From positions 1 to 64,000 of the forward strand of contig JALVOC010000111.1 of the NCBI GenBank assembly GCA_027032075.1: a DNA stretch of 64,000 nt, read 5' to 3'. The notes beneath the pieces are model-generated. The model had not been told where the DNA came from and made no database searches. It was given only the letters and a program-made list of their open reading frames with translations. A program made the position numbers and the translations under genes. The first letter of the stretch is position 1. The number at the start of each line of letters is the position of its first letter. This document shows positions 53,217-62,230 of this stretch, piece after piece. Origin of the DNA: Chromatiales bacterium. GTDB lineage: Bacteria; Pseudomonadota; Gammaproteobacteria; UBA6429; Thiohalophilaceae.

Positions 53217-53672
53217 TTTTTTGTTTTCCTTGGGTTACATCCGGTTGAGACCGGCATTGTCACCGTTTTGATTGATCTGAATCAAATGACGTCAATCAGC
53301 ATTTTTATTGCATTCATGACATTTATGCCCCAAAGTGGGGAAAATTTGCACAGCACCACGCATATAAATATATGGAATAATTCTAATATATTAATCCCGT
53401 CTGATTAAGTCAGGTGTTTTTGTCCAATAAATATTAATAAATTCAAACCGTTACAGTTTTATTGTGACAAACAGATTTCACGACCCGATGGCATCATGGA
53501 TCAAGATGTTTTGAAATCCACCTGATTAATTTACTGGGTCATGAATCGTGACTTTCAAGATAATATCAGGTGATTCCATGACCGGATAAAAAGACACGAT
53601 AATCCCGGCCGGTTAAATCACGTAGGATTACGGGAATTTTTCAACATCGCATATAAAAACGAGGGGGAAGAA
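53217..53672. other. Long intergenic region before hppA
   Basis: 456 bases between two divergent starts. It is AT-rich, with a perfect FNR-type palindrome near its left end. The rest (53290-53650) has no open frame of interest and no clear terminator or tRNA. It probably forms a long regulatory leader for the pyrophosphatase gene, but I cannot define promoter boxes. Confidence 0.5.
53272..53285. promoter_or_regulatory. FNR/Anr-type operator
   Basis: TTGATCTGAATCAA matches the FNR consensus TTGAT-N4-ATCAA exactly and is a full inverted repeat apart from the centre. It is centred about 62 bp upstream of the leftward start codon at 53216 and about 395 bp upstream of hppA. The distance fits control of the Rossmann-fold gene best. 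Confidence 0.65.
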
Positions 53673-55679
53673 ATGTCTGAAGGATTGTTGTTTGCCCTAT
53701 TGGCCGCTGTGGCGGCAATTCTTTATGGGATTGTTTCCATATTCCGGGTGCTGGCGCTATCGCCAGGTAACGATGAAATGCAACGCATTTCCAAGGCGAT
53801 CCAGGAAGGGGCTTCGGCCTATCTTAACCGTCAATACACGACGATCGGGATCGTGGGTGCCATCCTTGCTGCCATCATGTTTCTGGTGCTTGGCGCAACG
53901 ACCGCTGTCGGTTTCATCATCGGCGCGGTATTTTCCGGTTTAACGGGTTTCATCGGCATGAACGTATCGGTTCGCTCCAACGCCCGCACCGCTGAAGCGG
54001 CAAGGAATGGCGTGAACGCCGGTCTGTCAGTTGCATTCCGTGGTGGTGCCATTACCGGCATGCTGGTAGTGGGTCTGGCGCTGCTGGGTGTGTCCGGTTA
54101 TTACGCTATCCTCCTGTTCATGGGTGTGGAGGAGCCGCTGCACGCCCTGGTTGGGCTGGCCTTCGGCGGATCCCTCATCTCCATCTTCGCCCGTCTCGGT
54201 GGTGGCATCTTCACCAAGGGTGCAGACGTCGGGGCCGACATCGTGGGCAAGGTCGAAGCGGGTATTCCTGAAGACGATCCCCGCAACCCGGCGGTAATTG
54301 CCGACAACGTCGGTGACAACGTCGGTGACTGTGCCGGGATGGCGGCTGACCTGTTTGAAACCTATGCGGTCACGATTGTGGCAACCATGCTGCTAGGTGG
54401 CCTGGTGTTCACCAATGGTAGTGATACCGCTGTTGTCTATCCCTTGATCCTCGGCGGTGCCTCCATCATTGCTTCCATCATCGGCACCTTTTTCGTCAAG
54501 ATCAAGGAGGGTGGCAAGATCATGGGCGCCCTCTACCGCGCGGCGATCGTATCTGCTGTTTTGGCCGCGGTGGCGTTTTATTTCATCACCGACAACATGA
54601 TGGGTGATAACGGCCTCTATACTACAGGTCAGTTGTACGGTTCCGCCCTGATTGGTCTGGCGCTCACTGTCGCGATGGTCGCCATCACCGAGTACTACAC
54701 TGCAACCGAGTTCTCGCCGGTGCGTAAAATTGCCCAAGCCTCCACCACCGGTGACGGTACCAATGTCATTGCCGGTCTTGGTGTCTCGATGAAATCAACC
54801 GCCTTGCCGGTGCTGGCAGTGTGTGCTTCCATCTGGGGTGCTTACGAGTTTGCCGAACTGTACGGGATTGCGATTGCCGCAACTTCCATGTTGTCGATGA
54901 CCGGTATCATCGTGGCGCTCGATGCCTATGGTCCGATTACCGATAACGCCGGTGGTATTGCCGAAATGGCGGAACTTCCCGCTGACGTGCGTGATACCAC
55001 CGATGCGCTGGATGCGGTGGGCAACACCACCAAGGCAGTGACCAAGGGTTATGCGATCGGTTCTGCGGGTCTGGCGACACTGGTGTTGTTTTCCGACTAT
55101 ACCAAGGCATTGGGTGGCGAGTTAAGTTTCGATCTTTCCAACCATATGATCATTATCGGCCTGTTCATCGGTGGTTTGATCCCCTACCTCTTCGGTGCAA
55201 TGGCGATGGAAGCAGTGGGTCGTGCAGCCGGTGGTATCGTGAATGAAGTACGCCGCCAGTTTAAGGAAATGCCCGGTATCATGGATCGCAGCCAGAAGCC
55301 GGACTACTCCCGTGCGGTGGACATGCTGACACGTGCCGCTATCAAGGAAATGGTCGTACCTTCGCTGTTGCCGGTAGCGGTTCCCGTGGTGGTTGGCCTG
55401 ACTCTTGGTAAGGAAGCGCTGGGTGGTGTCTTGATTGGTACCATCGTTACCGGCCTGTTTGTCGCCATTTCCATGACCACCGGTGGTGGTGCCTGGGACA
55501 ACGCCAAGAAATATATCGAGGACGGTCACTACGGTGGCAAGGGTTCAGATGCCCACAAAGCAGCCGTCACCGGCGATACCGTAGGCGACCCCTACAAAGA
55601 CACCGCCGGCCCGGCAATCAATCCGCTGATCAAGATCATCAACATCGTTGCACTGATGATTGTGCCGCTGATTGGCTGA
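53673..55679 (+). CDS. hppA: Membrane-bound H+-translocating pyrophosphatase, K+-independent type
   Basis: 668 residues with about sixteen membrane helices. It couples pyrophosphate hydrolysis to proton pumping. The substrate site is [22 protein letters not shown], preceded by [20 protein letters not shown], and a second acidic cluster lies in [13 protein letters not shown]. The determinant segment reads [18 protein letters not shown]; lysine where potassium-dependent enzymes have alanine marks the potassium-independent class. GAGGGGGAAG is a strong ribosome binding site. It lies between B12 genes with no evident link. Confidence 0.95.
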   Translation: MSEGLLFALLAAVAAILYGIVSIFRVLALSPGNDEMQRISKAIQEGASAYLNRQYTTIGIVGAILAAIMFLVLGATTAVGFIIGAVFSGLTGFIGMNVSVRSNARTAEAARNGVNAGLSVAFRGGAITGMLVVGLALLGVSGYYAILLFMGVEEPLHALVGLAFGGSLISIFARLGGGIFTKGADVGADIVGKVEAGIPEDDPRNPAVIADNVGDNVGDCAGMAADLFETYAVTIVATMLLGGLVFTNGSDTAVVYPLILGGASIIASIIGTFFVKIKEGGKIMGALYRAAIVSAVLAAVAFYFITDNMMGDNGLYTTGQLYGSALIGLALTVAMVAITEYYTATEFSPVRKIAQASTTGDGTNVIAGLGVSMKSTALPVLAVCASIWGAYEFAELYGIAIAATSMLSMTGIIVALDAYGPITDNAGGIAEMAELPADVRDTTDALDAVGNTTKAVTKGYAIGSAGLATLVLFSDYTKALGGELSFDLSNHMIIIGLFIGGLIPYLFGAMAMEAVGRAAGGIVNEVRRQFKEMPGIMDRSQKPDYSRAVDMLTRAAIKEMVVPSLLPVAVPVVVGLTLGKEALGGVLIGTIVTGLFVAISMTTGGGAWDNAKKYIEDGHYGGKGSDAHKAAVTGDTVGDPYKDTAGPAINPLIKIINIVALMIVPLIG

Positions 55680-55697
55680 TCCTGATTCAGGGATGGA

Positions 55698-55731
55698 CAA
55701 AAAGGCCGGACTGAAAAGTCCGGCCTTTTTT
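55698..55731. terminator. Bidirectional terminator after hppA
   Basis: AAAAAGGCCGGACT-GAAA-AGTCCGGCCTTTTTT is an 11-bp or longer stem with A and T runs on either side. It ends hppA on the plus strand and the btuB-tonB-adenosyltransferase operon on the minus strand. Confidence 0.9.
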
Positions 55732-56287
55732 ATGCTTCGCGGTTTTTCCCCGGTTGCCACAAGACCTCGCTGCCGTTTTCGAAGCGCGCCAGCACGCGGC
55801 TGATGACGAAGAGCAGATCGGAGAGGCGGTTGAGATAGGCGATTGCAAACGGGTTGATGTTTTCCTCTCTCGCCAGGCTGATGGCGCGGCGTTCTGCACG
55901 GCGGCAGACGGTGCGGGCCAGATGGCAGGTTGAGGTGGCATGCCCGCCGGCGGGGAGAATGAACTCCTTCAGGCGGGGCAGGTCGCTGTTGAGATCGTCG
56001 AGGATGTTTTCCAGGCGGGTGATGGCGCTTTCCTGCATTGCCTGACGGCCGGGGGTGCTGAATTCCCCACCCAGATCAAACAAGTCGTGCTGAATATCCT
56101 CCAGGCATTGACGAACCGCCTGTGGCAGCGGGTGGGCCAGCACCATGCCGACCACGCTGTTGAGTTCATCGATAGTGCCGTAGGCTTCCACCCGCATGCT
56201 GTCTTTTTCCACGCGGCTGCCATCACCCAGTCCGGTGGTGCCTTTGTCACCGGTACGGGTATAAATTTTCGATAAGCGGTGTCCCAT
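55730..56287 (-). CDS. Cob(I)alamin adenosyltransferase, PduO type
   Basis: 185 residues. It transfers the adenosyl group of ATP to cobalt(I) corrinoids. IYTRTGDKGTTGLGDGSRVEKD (8-29) is the ATP-binding N-terminus, and YGTIDELNSVVGM and TCHLARTVCRRAERRAISLA are PduO-type signatures, so it is not a CobA/BtuR homologue. It begins two bases after the tonB stop and is the last gene of a btuB-tonB operon under the cobalamin riboswitch. Confidence 0.94.
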   Translation of the reverse strand: MGHRLSKIYTRTGDKGTTGLGDGSRVEKDSMRVEAYGTIDELNSVVGMVLAHPLPQAVRQCLEDIQHDLFDLGGEFSTPGRQAMQESAITRLENILDDLNSDLPRLKEFILPAGGHATSTCHLARTVCRRAERRAISLAREENINPFAIAYLNRLSDLLFVISRVLARFENGSEVLWQPGKNREA

Positions 56288-56289
56288 CG

Positions 56290-56982
56290 TCAGTTCTCTG
56301 TTAACCGGTATATTACCGGTATTTCAAAATTCATATCGTTATCCTTGAACCAGTCATGGATCCAGTCAACCCGGTGTAAACGTTGTATCGCGTCTTCTGC
56401 CGCAAGATCCAGTATGGCATAGCCGGAACTTTTCACGATATTGATGTTGTGGATGGTCCCCTGGTAGCTGATATCGAAACCCAGCACCACCGTGCCCTGG
56501 ATATTTCTCCGCCGTGCCATCGGTGGATAATAGAAGTGTTGCGCCAGGTCCCTGCGCAGCCGGCTGATAATGCGGGCGCGGTTGAGGGCGGGTTGGTTTG
56601 CGTGTTTAGCGGGTGTCGCCGCTGCTGTGGCTGCGGCAACCCGGGAGAGTTGCTGCGCCGTATTGTTTTCCGTTACAGCGGGGGTGGCCGCTGCCGTTTT
56701 TGCAGGCGCCGCCGTTGTTTTTGTCTGGCGGTGGACAACTTTTTTCTTTGCCGTTTTCGCGGGCAAAGCGGGCGGCTGCTGCTGCGGTTGAGCAGCAGCC
56801 ACCTGCAGTGCTTCGAGTGAGACGGAAAAACTGGGTGGTTGCAGGGCAAATTCGAGCGGGATATGGGTCTGTTTCCAGCTTCCGAACACCAGCATGTGGA
56901 GCAGCAGGGAGAGACCCAGCAGCACCCACAGACGGTAATGGTGTCGTCTTTGCGGCGGTTGCAATCCTGGTTTCACCGTCAT
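56290..56982 (-). CDS. TonB-like energy transducer
   Basis: 230 residues: an N-terminal membrane anchor (WVLLGLSLLLHMLVFGSW, including the conserved S/H face), a proline/alanine/lysine/glutamine-rich periplasmic linker (about 50-130), and a TonB C-terminal domain (YYPPMARRRNIQGTVVLGFD, then ISYQGTIHNINIVKSSG and LDLAAEDAIQR). It links the proton motive force to an outer-membrane receptor, here surely BtuB, whose stop codon lies 18 bp upstream on the minus strand. exbB and exbD are not in the window. Confidence 0.92.
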   Translation of the reverse strand: MTVKPGLQPPQRRHHYRLWVLLGLSLLLHMLVFGSWKQTHIPLEFALQPPSFSVSLEALQVAAAQPQQQPPALPAKTAKKKVVHRQTKTTAAPAKTAAATPAVTENNTAQQLSRVAAATAAATPAKHANQPALNRARIISRLRRDLAQHFYYPPMARRRNIQGTVVLGFDISYQGTIHNINIVKSSGYAILDLAAEDAIQRLHRVDWIHDWFKDNDMNFEIPVIYRLTEN

Positions 56983-57000
56983 TTCATCCCGGCCGGGGCA

Positions 57001-58815
57001 TTATTTCCCCAGGGTGTAACTGATGCCGGCATAATAGGAACGCCCGGCTGTGTTATAGCTGTAGATGAGTTCGTAATCTTCATCCAGCAGGTTTTCCACT
57101 CGCCCTTCCAGCCACAGATGTTTGCTTATCTCTTTACGGCCTGAAAGGTTGACGAGATTGTAAGCGTCCAGGCGCTTGTCCTTGGCGGAACCATCGAGCC
57201 GCTCGGATGCATACAGCCATTCTATCCCCAGGTTACCGTCACTGGAGAATTTGCGCTGTAGCTGCAGCGAAAGTTTCTGGCGCGGGCGGCGCACCAAATC
57301 TGACTTGTCGGAGTCGTCGATGGCCTTTTGCAGGGTAAAGCGGGTGAGCAATGACCAGAGACCCCGTTGATAGTCATGCTCCACTTCCAGCCCGTCGATA
57401 CGTGCTTTGGCAATATTGATGGCCTGGCGGTTCGTTCCCTGGTAGCTGATGAGACCATCGATGGTGGTGCGGTAGGCTGTCAGCCGAAGTTGTTGTGCCT
57501 TGCTGATAGTGTAACGGCTGCCGATTTCACTGGTGCGGGAGTTTTCCTGTTTCAGCTGCGGGTTTCCGGAGTAATAGCCGCCGAAGCCGGGATGGTAGAG
57601 TTCGTTCAGTGTCGGCGCGCGGAAAGCGGTGCCGTAGGAGGCGGTGAAGCGCAGAGCAGGGGTGGCATTGTATCCCCAGGCGATTTGGCCGGTTTTGTGG
57701 GTACCGTAGGTTTCATGATCATCCACCCGCCCGCTCAGATTCACGTCGTGCGAACCCAGGCGGCTTTGCAGGATGAGGAACAGCGCATTGTTGCGTACCG
57801 ACTTGTCGAAGACAGTGGTATTGCTGCTCAGGTTCTGATTGATGGCCTTGTCGGTGTAGGTACTGAGACCCGCCGTCAGCAGATGATTCTGACTGAGGGT
57901 GATATCGTGTTGCCAGTCGGCCATGACGCGATCCGTCTTGATGCGTGAAGGATAGGCGGAGGTGGTTTTAATGTCGTCCCTCGCCTGACCGACACTCAGG
58001 GTTTGGTTCCAGTTTGTCATGGTCTGGTTGCTGAGGCGCACATTCAGGGTGTGATTGCGGTTGTCCTGAATGCCTTGATCGTATTCATTCTCGCTGCCAC
58101 TGTACCAGCCGTTTATGCTCAGTTCGGTTTTATCGCCGAAGGGTACGGCGATATTGCCGCTGAGGCTGCGGTTGCGGTAGCCGTCGTCATCCGCGTCATA
58201 GGAATAGTTTTTATCATTGGTGGCAGAAAAACCGTCCGAGTCGCGCGCGCTGAGGTTGAGGCTGTATTTGAATTTGCTGCCACCGCCGATACCGGCTTCG
58301 AACAGGCGGGTGTTGTAACTGCCGCCTTCCGCCCGTAGCTGCAGCTGTTTGTTTTTACGGGTGAAAATCTGGATCACCCCGCCGATGGCATCAGAGCCGT
58401 ATTGGGCGGCGCGGGGTCCGCGAACGATTTCAATCCGTTCGATGTCGCTGACCGACAGATGTTGCCAGGCAAAGCTGCCGGTGGTTGCGGAACTGGCGCG
58501 CACGCCATCGATGAGCACCAGCGTATGTGAGGAGTTGGTTCCCCGCATGAAGACGCTGGTGCCGGTACCGGGGCCGCCGTAGCGGGTGACATCGATACCC
58601 GTCTGCAGGCGTAACAGATCGATTACATCCTGAGCCTGTGACTGTTCAATCTCTTTGCGTGTGATCACGGTGACGGCAGCCAGGGTTTCATCCGCACTTT
58701 GCGCCATACGATTGGCGGTGACGATGACAACATCCTGCTCTGCAGCATGGAGTGAAGGGGATACGGTCAGGGTGAAAACAGCGCCTGTTACCAGGGCAAT
58801 GGTTTGGTAATTCAT
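57001..58815 (-). CDS. btuB: TonB-dependent vitamin B12 receptor (BtuB)
   Basis: 604 residues with a signal peptide (MNYQTIALVTGAVFTLTVSP...HA). The TonB box is QDVVIVTANR, the plug domain contains VIDLLRLQTGIDVTRYGG, GTSVFMRGTNSSHTLVLIDG and RIEIVRGPRAAQYGSDAIGG, and a 22-strand barrel follows, ending in an aromatic-containing final strand (GRSYYAGISYTLGK). The ATG at 58815 has AGAGGA upstream; a frame open to 58890 lies within the regulatory leader. The cobalamin riboswitch at 58940-59118 makes B12 the clear substrate. Confidence 0.95.
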   Translation of the reverse strand: MNYQTIALVTGAVFTLTVSPSLHAAEQDVVIVTANRMAQSADETLAAVTVITRKEIEQSQAQDVIDLLRLQTGIDVTRYGGPGTGTSVFMRGTNSSHTLVLIDGVRASSATTGSFAWQHLSVSDIERIEIVRGPRAAQYGSDAIGGVIQIFTRKNKQLQLRAEGGSYNTRLFEAGIGGGSKFKYSLNLSARDSDGFSATNDKNYSYDADDDGYRNRSLSGNIAVPFGDKTELSINGWYSGSENEYDQGIQDNRNHTLNVRLSNQTMTNWNQTLSVGQARDDIKTTSAYPSRIKTDRVMADWQHDITLSQNHLLTAGLSTYTDKAINQNLSSNTTVFDKSVRNNALFLILQSRLGSHDVNLSGRVDDHETYGTHKTGQIAWGYNATPALRFTASYGTAFRAPTLNELYHPGFGGYYSGNPQLKQENSRTSEIGSRYTISKAQQLRLTAYRTTIDGLISYQGTNRQAINIAKARIDGLEVEHDYQRGLWSLLTRFTLQKAIDDSDKSDLVRRPRQKLSLQLQRKFSSDGNLGIEWLYASERLDGSAKDKRLDAYNLVNLSGRKEISKHLWLEGRVENLLDEDYELIYSYNTAGRSYYAGISYTLGK

Positions 58816-58824
58816 CAATGTTAT

Positions 58825-58877
58825 TCCTCTTTCTGCGCACACCCGCGCGAGTGATAAAACAATGTGCGCGAAGAGGA
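58825..58877 (-). promoter_or_regulatory. Hairpin sequestering the btuB ribosome binding site
   Basis: On the minus strand TCCTCTT (58877-58871) and GCGCACA (58869-58863) pair with TGTGCGC (58841-58835) and AAGAGGA (58831-58825). The result is 14 base pairs with a 1x3 internal loop and a 21-base loop. The last arm contains the btuB Shine-Dalgarno sequence AGAGGA. This is a typical expression platform for riboswitch control of translation. Confidence 0.75.
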
Positions 58878-58939
58878 GAAACCATGACACAACAGGCCGG
58901 CCTGCCGTGGCATTGCCGCCCTCCGCGACACACCCGGGT

Positions 58940-59118
58940 TATATCAGGCCGGTCTCCGGACTCGCGAGTACTTCCGCCAGGTATCACCTTCCCGTGATTG
59001 ACACAGTGGTATCGATACCTTGAATTTGACTCGCCTACCGTTGCGGGGGCAGTGCCGGACTTGCTGTAAAGCGCACCGGCTTCCCGTTTCACCCTGCGAT
59101 GCAGGACACCTGATATAG
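58940..59118 (-). promoter_or_regulatory. Cobalamin riboswitch
   Basis: Reading the minus strand, the order of conserved blocks is AAACGGGAAGCCGGTGCG, GCACTGCCCCCGCAACGGTA (the B12-box pairing region), CACTGTGTCAATCACGGGAAGG and AGTCCGGAGACCGGCC. The closing P1 helix is formed by ATATCAGG (59117-59110) and CCTGATAT (58948-58941). It lies 125 bp upstream of btuB. A separate hairpin (59159-59120, arms GAAACCC/GGGTTTC with an inner GGCTG/CAGCC) precedes the aptamer on the transcript. Confidence 0.95.
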
Positions 59119-59408
59119 AGAAACCCCTGCCTGGCTGATGACAGCCTTCTCAGGGTTTCCTGAATTCTGGGGTGCTGCGTAAGTTTCGAGCCCCCCAAAA
59201 AAGAAGTTGCAGATTGTATCAGGCTGTCATGTAAATGGGGTGATTTTAGTGATTTCTTTGCTGCAAAGAGGGGGAAAACAATAATACATACAAAAAACAA
59301 GGGGTTACATGATTGCCCTGGGTGCGGGCCGATCTTGCGGAATGTTAGCCAGATCACACTTTAGTAGGAAGATACTAGGGTGGCTGGATATTTATGCTTT
59401 ACTTAAAG

Positions 59409-59451
59409 ATCCGGACAGTTCGTTTTTTCTGCCTGTCGACCCTGTCCGGAT
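59409..59451 (+). promoter_or_regulatory. Hairpin in the leader of the ParA-like gene
   Basis: ATCCGGACAG (59409-59418) and CTGTCCGGAT (59442-59451) are perfect 10-bp arms with a 23-base T-rich loop. The stem ends five bases before the GGAG ribosome binding site of the ParA-like gene. It could be an RNA control element or a protein-binding palindrome. Confidence 0.5.
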
Positions 59452-59468
59452 GAGCTGGAGTGGGGTTT

Positions 59469-60161
59469 ATGCAACGCATTATCATTATTAATTCGAAAGG
59501 GGGTTGTGGGAAAACCACGATTGCCACAAATCTGGCCAGTCTGTATGCCAGCCAGGGAATTATTACCGCACTCATGGATCATGATCCGCAGGGTTCCAGC
59601 AGCCGCTGGTTAAAATTACGTCCTGCCGACAAACCGCAGATCCATTTAATCAATGCCCATAAAAGACAGGCGGTGCATCAAACCAGGGCCTGGCATTTGC
59701 GCATGCTGCCCGGCACCGAAAGGGTGATCATCGATGCCCCGGCAGGAGTTACCGGACAGGAGTTGCGTGAGTTCGTGCGGCGGGTCGACACGATCATCAT
59801 TCCGGTATTGCCTTCACCTATCGATATCCATTCCGCCACCCATTTCATCAAGGATCTGCTGTTGATTGGTAATATCCGGAGCCTTGGTGTGAGGGTCGGG
59901 GTACTGGCCAACCGCGTGCGGAAGAATACGCTGGTGTACCAATCGCTCGAGCGGTTTTTGTCTACGCTCAATCTTCCTTTCCTGACCACCATACGGGATA
60001 CGCAGAATTATGTGCATGCCTTCGAACGGGGTGTGGGAATTCATGAGATGTGGGATCGGCGTGTGGAGCAGGACAAGGTTCATTGGTCACCCTTGATGAA
60101 CTGGCTGGAAAACGTCACCCCCGCACAGGCGGTGTTGCACAGTCGTTCTTCCCGCGCATAA
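59469..60161 (+). CDS. ParA/MinD-like ATPase without ParB partner
   Basis: 230 residues consisting only of the deviant Walker ATPase domain. NSKGGCGKTTIATNLASLYA carries the two lysines of the KGGxGKT motif, DHDPQGSSSRWLKL is the A' motif, and VIIDAPAGVTG is Walker B. QELREFVRRVDTIIIPVLPSP follows. It lacks an N-terminal DNA-binding domain and no ParB gene lies next to it, so it is probably a cargo-positioning or other solitary ParA. The ATG at 59469 follows GGAG. The next gene is 269 bp away. Confidence 0.85.
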   Translation: MQRIIIINSKGGCGKTTIATNLASLYASQGIITALMDHDPQGSSSRWLKLRPADKPQIHLINAHKRQAVHQTRAWHLRMLPGTERVIIDAPAGVTGQELREFVRRVDTIIIPVLPSPIDIHSATHFIKDLLLIGNIRSLGVRVGVLANRVRKNTLVYQSLERFLSTLNLPFLTTIRDTQNYVHAFERGVGIHEMWDRRVEQDKVHWSPLMNWLENVTPAQAVLHSRSSRA

Positions 60162-60430
60162 CAAAAATAACCACGTCAGAAGTCGTTGTCTCGCAGGAGG
60201 GGTGATTGGCCATCAGATGCTGCCTGTTGTTTCGGCTGGCAGGAACGGTGTCACACCCTGAAATCATCCGGAATTACCCGCCCATGCCCTCATTCATACT
60301 TTTACACTATTTGATCATCGGTTGGCTGGGGAGAAGGGGATGATCACTCGATGCTACTGGAAAGAGAGGGACCTTGACATCTCTGCCTTATTGTTGGATA
60401 AGGAAAATAATAACTACTTTTATTAAGTAT

Positions 60431-62215
60431 ATGACATTTTTCAGTCCCGCCCTAGACGACCGGATTCGTCACCTGCAGGTGCAGACACTCTACAAGCATG
60501 CACCGGGTGTTTATGTATCAAATTTTCTGAATGCCCTGCTTGTTGTCGTGGTGATGTGGCCGAGCGGAGTCTCCACCCTTGCCCTGGTGATCTGGTGTGC
60601 CTGTATGTACCTGTTGACGGCTTTTCGCAGCGTCACTTCCTGGTATTACTGGCGCGACGCCGAGCGGGAGAAGCCAGCCCATATCACCAAGTGGCAGCGG
60701 CTTTTTACCGGTTCCGGACTGCTCTCCGGCCTGTTGTGGGGATTAGCCGGTTTTCTGTTTTATCTTCCTGAAGACGGCGGAATTTATCAGGCCTTTATCG
60801 TAATTGTATTGCTCGGTATCGGTGGTGGCGGCATGGCCTTTACCTCCTCCCACCTGCCCACTTTCTACACCTTTTTCTCCATGCTGATGTTTCCGCTGAT
60901 CATTCGTATTTTGATGGTGGGCGGCGTACCCCATATGGTGATGGGAGGAATGATCGTAATTTACTATTTTGTGTTTATCTTCTTTGCCCGCAATGTCAAC
61001 CAGATATTTCTGGAAACCATCCTGATGCGCTTTGATAATCTCGAACTGGTTGACAAACTCACCCATGAGAAAGAAGAGGCGGAAAAAGCAAATATCACCA
61101 AATCCAAATTTCTTGCGGCGGCCAGTCATGATTTGCGTCAGCCGTTGCATGCCTTGAGCCTGCTTGCCGGAGCGCTGGCGGAAAGGATCCAATACAAGGA
61201 GGTCAAGGACATCGTGATGAAGATCCGGGCCGCGGTGGTGGCACTGGAAAACATGTTCAATGCCTTGCTCGACATCAGTAAACTGGATTCGGGGGTATTG
61301 CAACCCTGCATCGAGGAGTTTTCCTTGCGTACCATATTTGAACGCATTGAAAACGATCAACGGCCGGAAGCGGAAAAGAAAGGACTGAAATTCGAAGTAT
61401 GTGATTGTGGTAACGTGCTTGTCAGCAGTGACAGTATCTTGCTGGAACGTATTTTACGGAATTTTGTTTCCAATGCCGTGCGTTATACGCAGGCGGGTGA
61501 GGTTGTCCTGAGTTGTGAAAAAAAAGGTGACATGCTGGAAATCATCGTGAGGGATACCGGTATAGGTATACCCCAAAATTATCATGGCAAAATATTTGAT
61601 GAGTATGTTCAACTCGATAACGCTGAAAGAAACCGTAACAAGGGTTTGGGCCTGGGCCTGGCAATTGTTTCACGTATCGCACGCCTGTTGGGACATGAAG
61701 TGCATCTTGAGTCGAAGGAGGGTGAAGGTTCAACCTTCAGTGTGAAAGTACCATGCCGTGAGGGTGTCGCTGTCAACGGGCCGGTGCAGACAATGTTGCC
61801 TGAGTTCAGCAAGGATCTGCATAAACTGGTTGTGCTGGTTATTGATGACGAGGTCGCCATTCTTGAAGCCCTGAAGGTTTTACTGGGCGGTTGGGGATGT
61901 GACGTTATTCTTGCGGAAACCGTGGAGCAGGCACGCCAGGCATTACAATCAAGAGAACTCAAACCCGATGCGGTTATCGCCGATTATCGTTTACGTGATG
62001 GCATCAATGGTGTGGAAGCGATAAAAGCGATTGAGTCCATGGTCGGCTATGATTTACCTGCCATTTTAATCACCGGTGACATGGAAGTGAATCTGAAAAA
62101 CGAGCTGAGTGAGGCGTACCGTGTCTTGCACAAACCCGTGCAACCGGCACGTTTGCGCGCTTTCCTGAAATTTGTGCAAAACAGCAAGTTGGATGCGGTC
62201 GCAGGGGAGGCATAA
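60431..62215 (+). CDS. Hybrid sensor histidine kinase with C-terminal receiver
   Basis: 594 residues: an N-terminal membrane domain with about six helices (to about residue 190), a short coiled linker (KLTHEKEEAEKAN), HisKA with the phosphorylated H233 in AAASHDLRQPLHAL, HATPase_c (NFVSNAVRYTQ, VRDTGIGIP, GLGLGLAIV), and a receiver domain (VVLVIDDEV, phospho-Asp in IADYRLRDG, conserved K in LHKPVQP). No known sensory domain is evident, so the signal is probably sensed in the membrane. I chose the ATG at 60431; a TTG at 60374 has a GAGAGGG site but only three bases away. The convergent response regulator is the likely partner. Confidence 0.9.
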   Translation: MTFFSPALDDRIRHLQVQTLYKHAPGVYVSNFLNALLVVVVMWPSGVSTLALVIWCACMYLLTAFRSVTSWYYWRDAEREKPAHITKWQRLFTGSGLLSGLLWGLAGFLFYLPEDGGIYQAFIVIVLLGIGGGGMAFTSSHLPTFYTFFSMLMFPLIIRILMVGGVPHMVMGGMIVIYYFVFIFFARNVNQIFLETILMRFDNLELVDKLTHEKEEAEKANITKSKFLAAASHDLRQPLHALSLLAGALAERIQYKEVKDIVMKIRAAVVALENMFNALLDISKLDSGVLQPCIEEFSLRTIFERIENDQRPEAEKKGLKFEVCDCGNVLVSSDSILLERILRNFVSNAVRYTQAGEVVLSCEKKGDMLEIIVRDTGIGIPQNYHGKIFDEYVQLDNAERNRNKGLGLGLAIVSRIARLLGHEVHLESKEGEGSTFSVKVPCREGVAVNGPVQTMLPEFSKDLHKLVVLVIDDEVAILEALKVLLGGWGCDVILAETVEQARQALQSRELKPDAVIADYRLRDGINGVEAIKAIESMVGYDLPAILITGDMEVNLKNELSEAYRVLHKPVQPARLRAFLKFVQNSKLDAVAGEA

Positions 62216-62230
62216 CCCCGCATAAAATAA

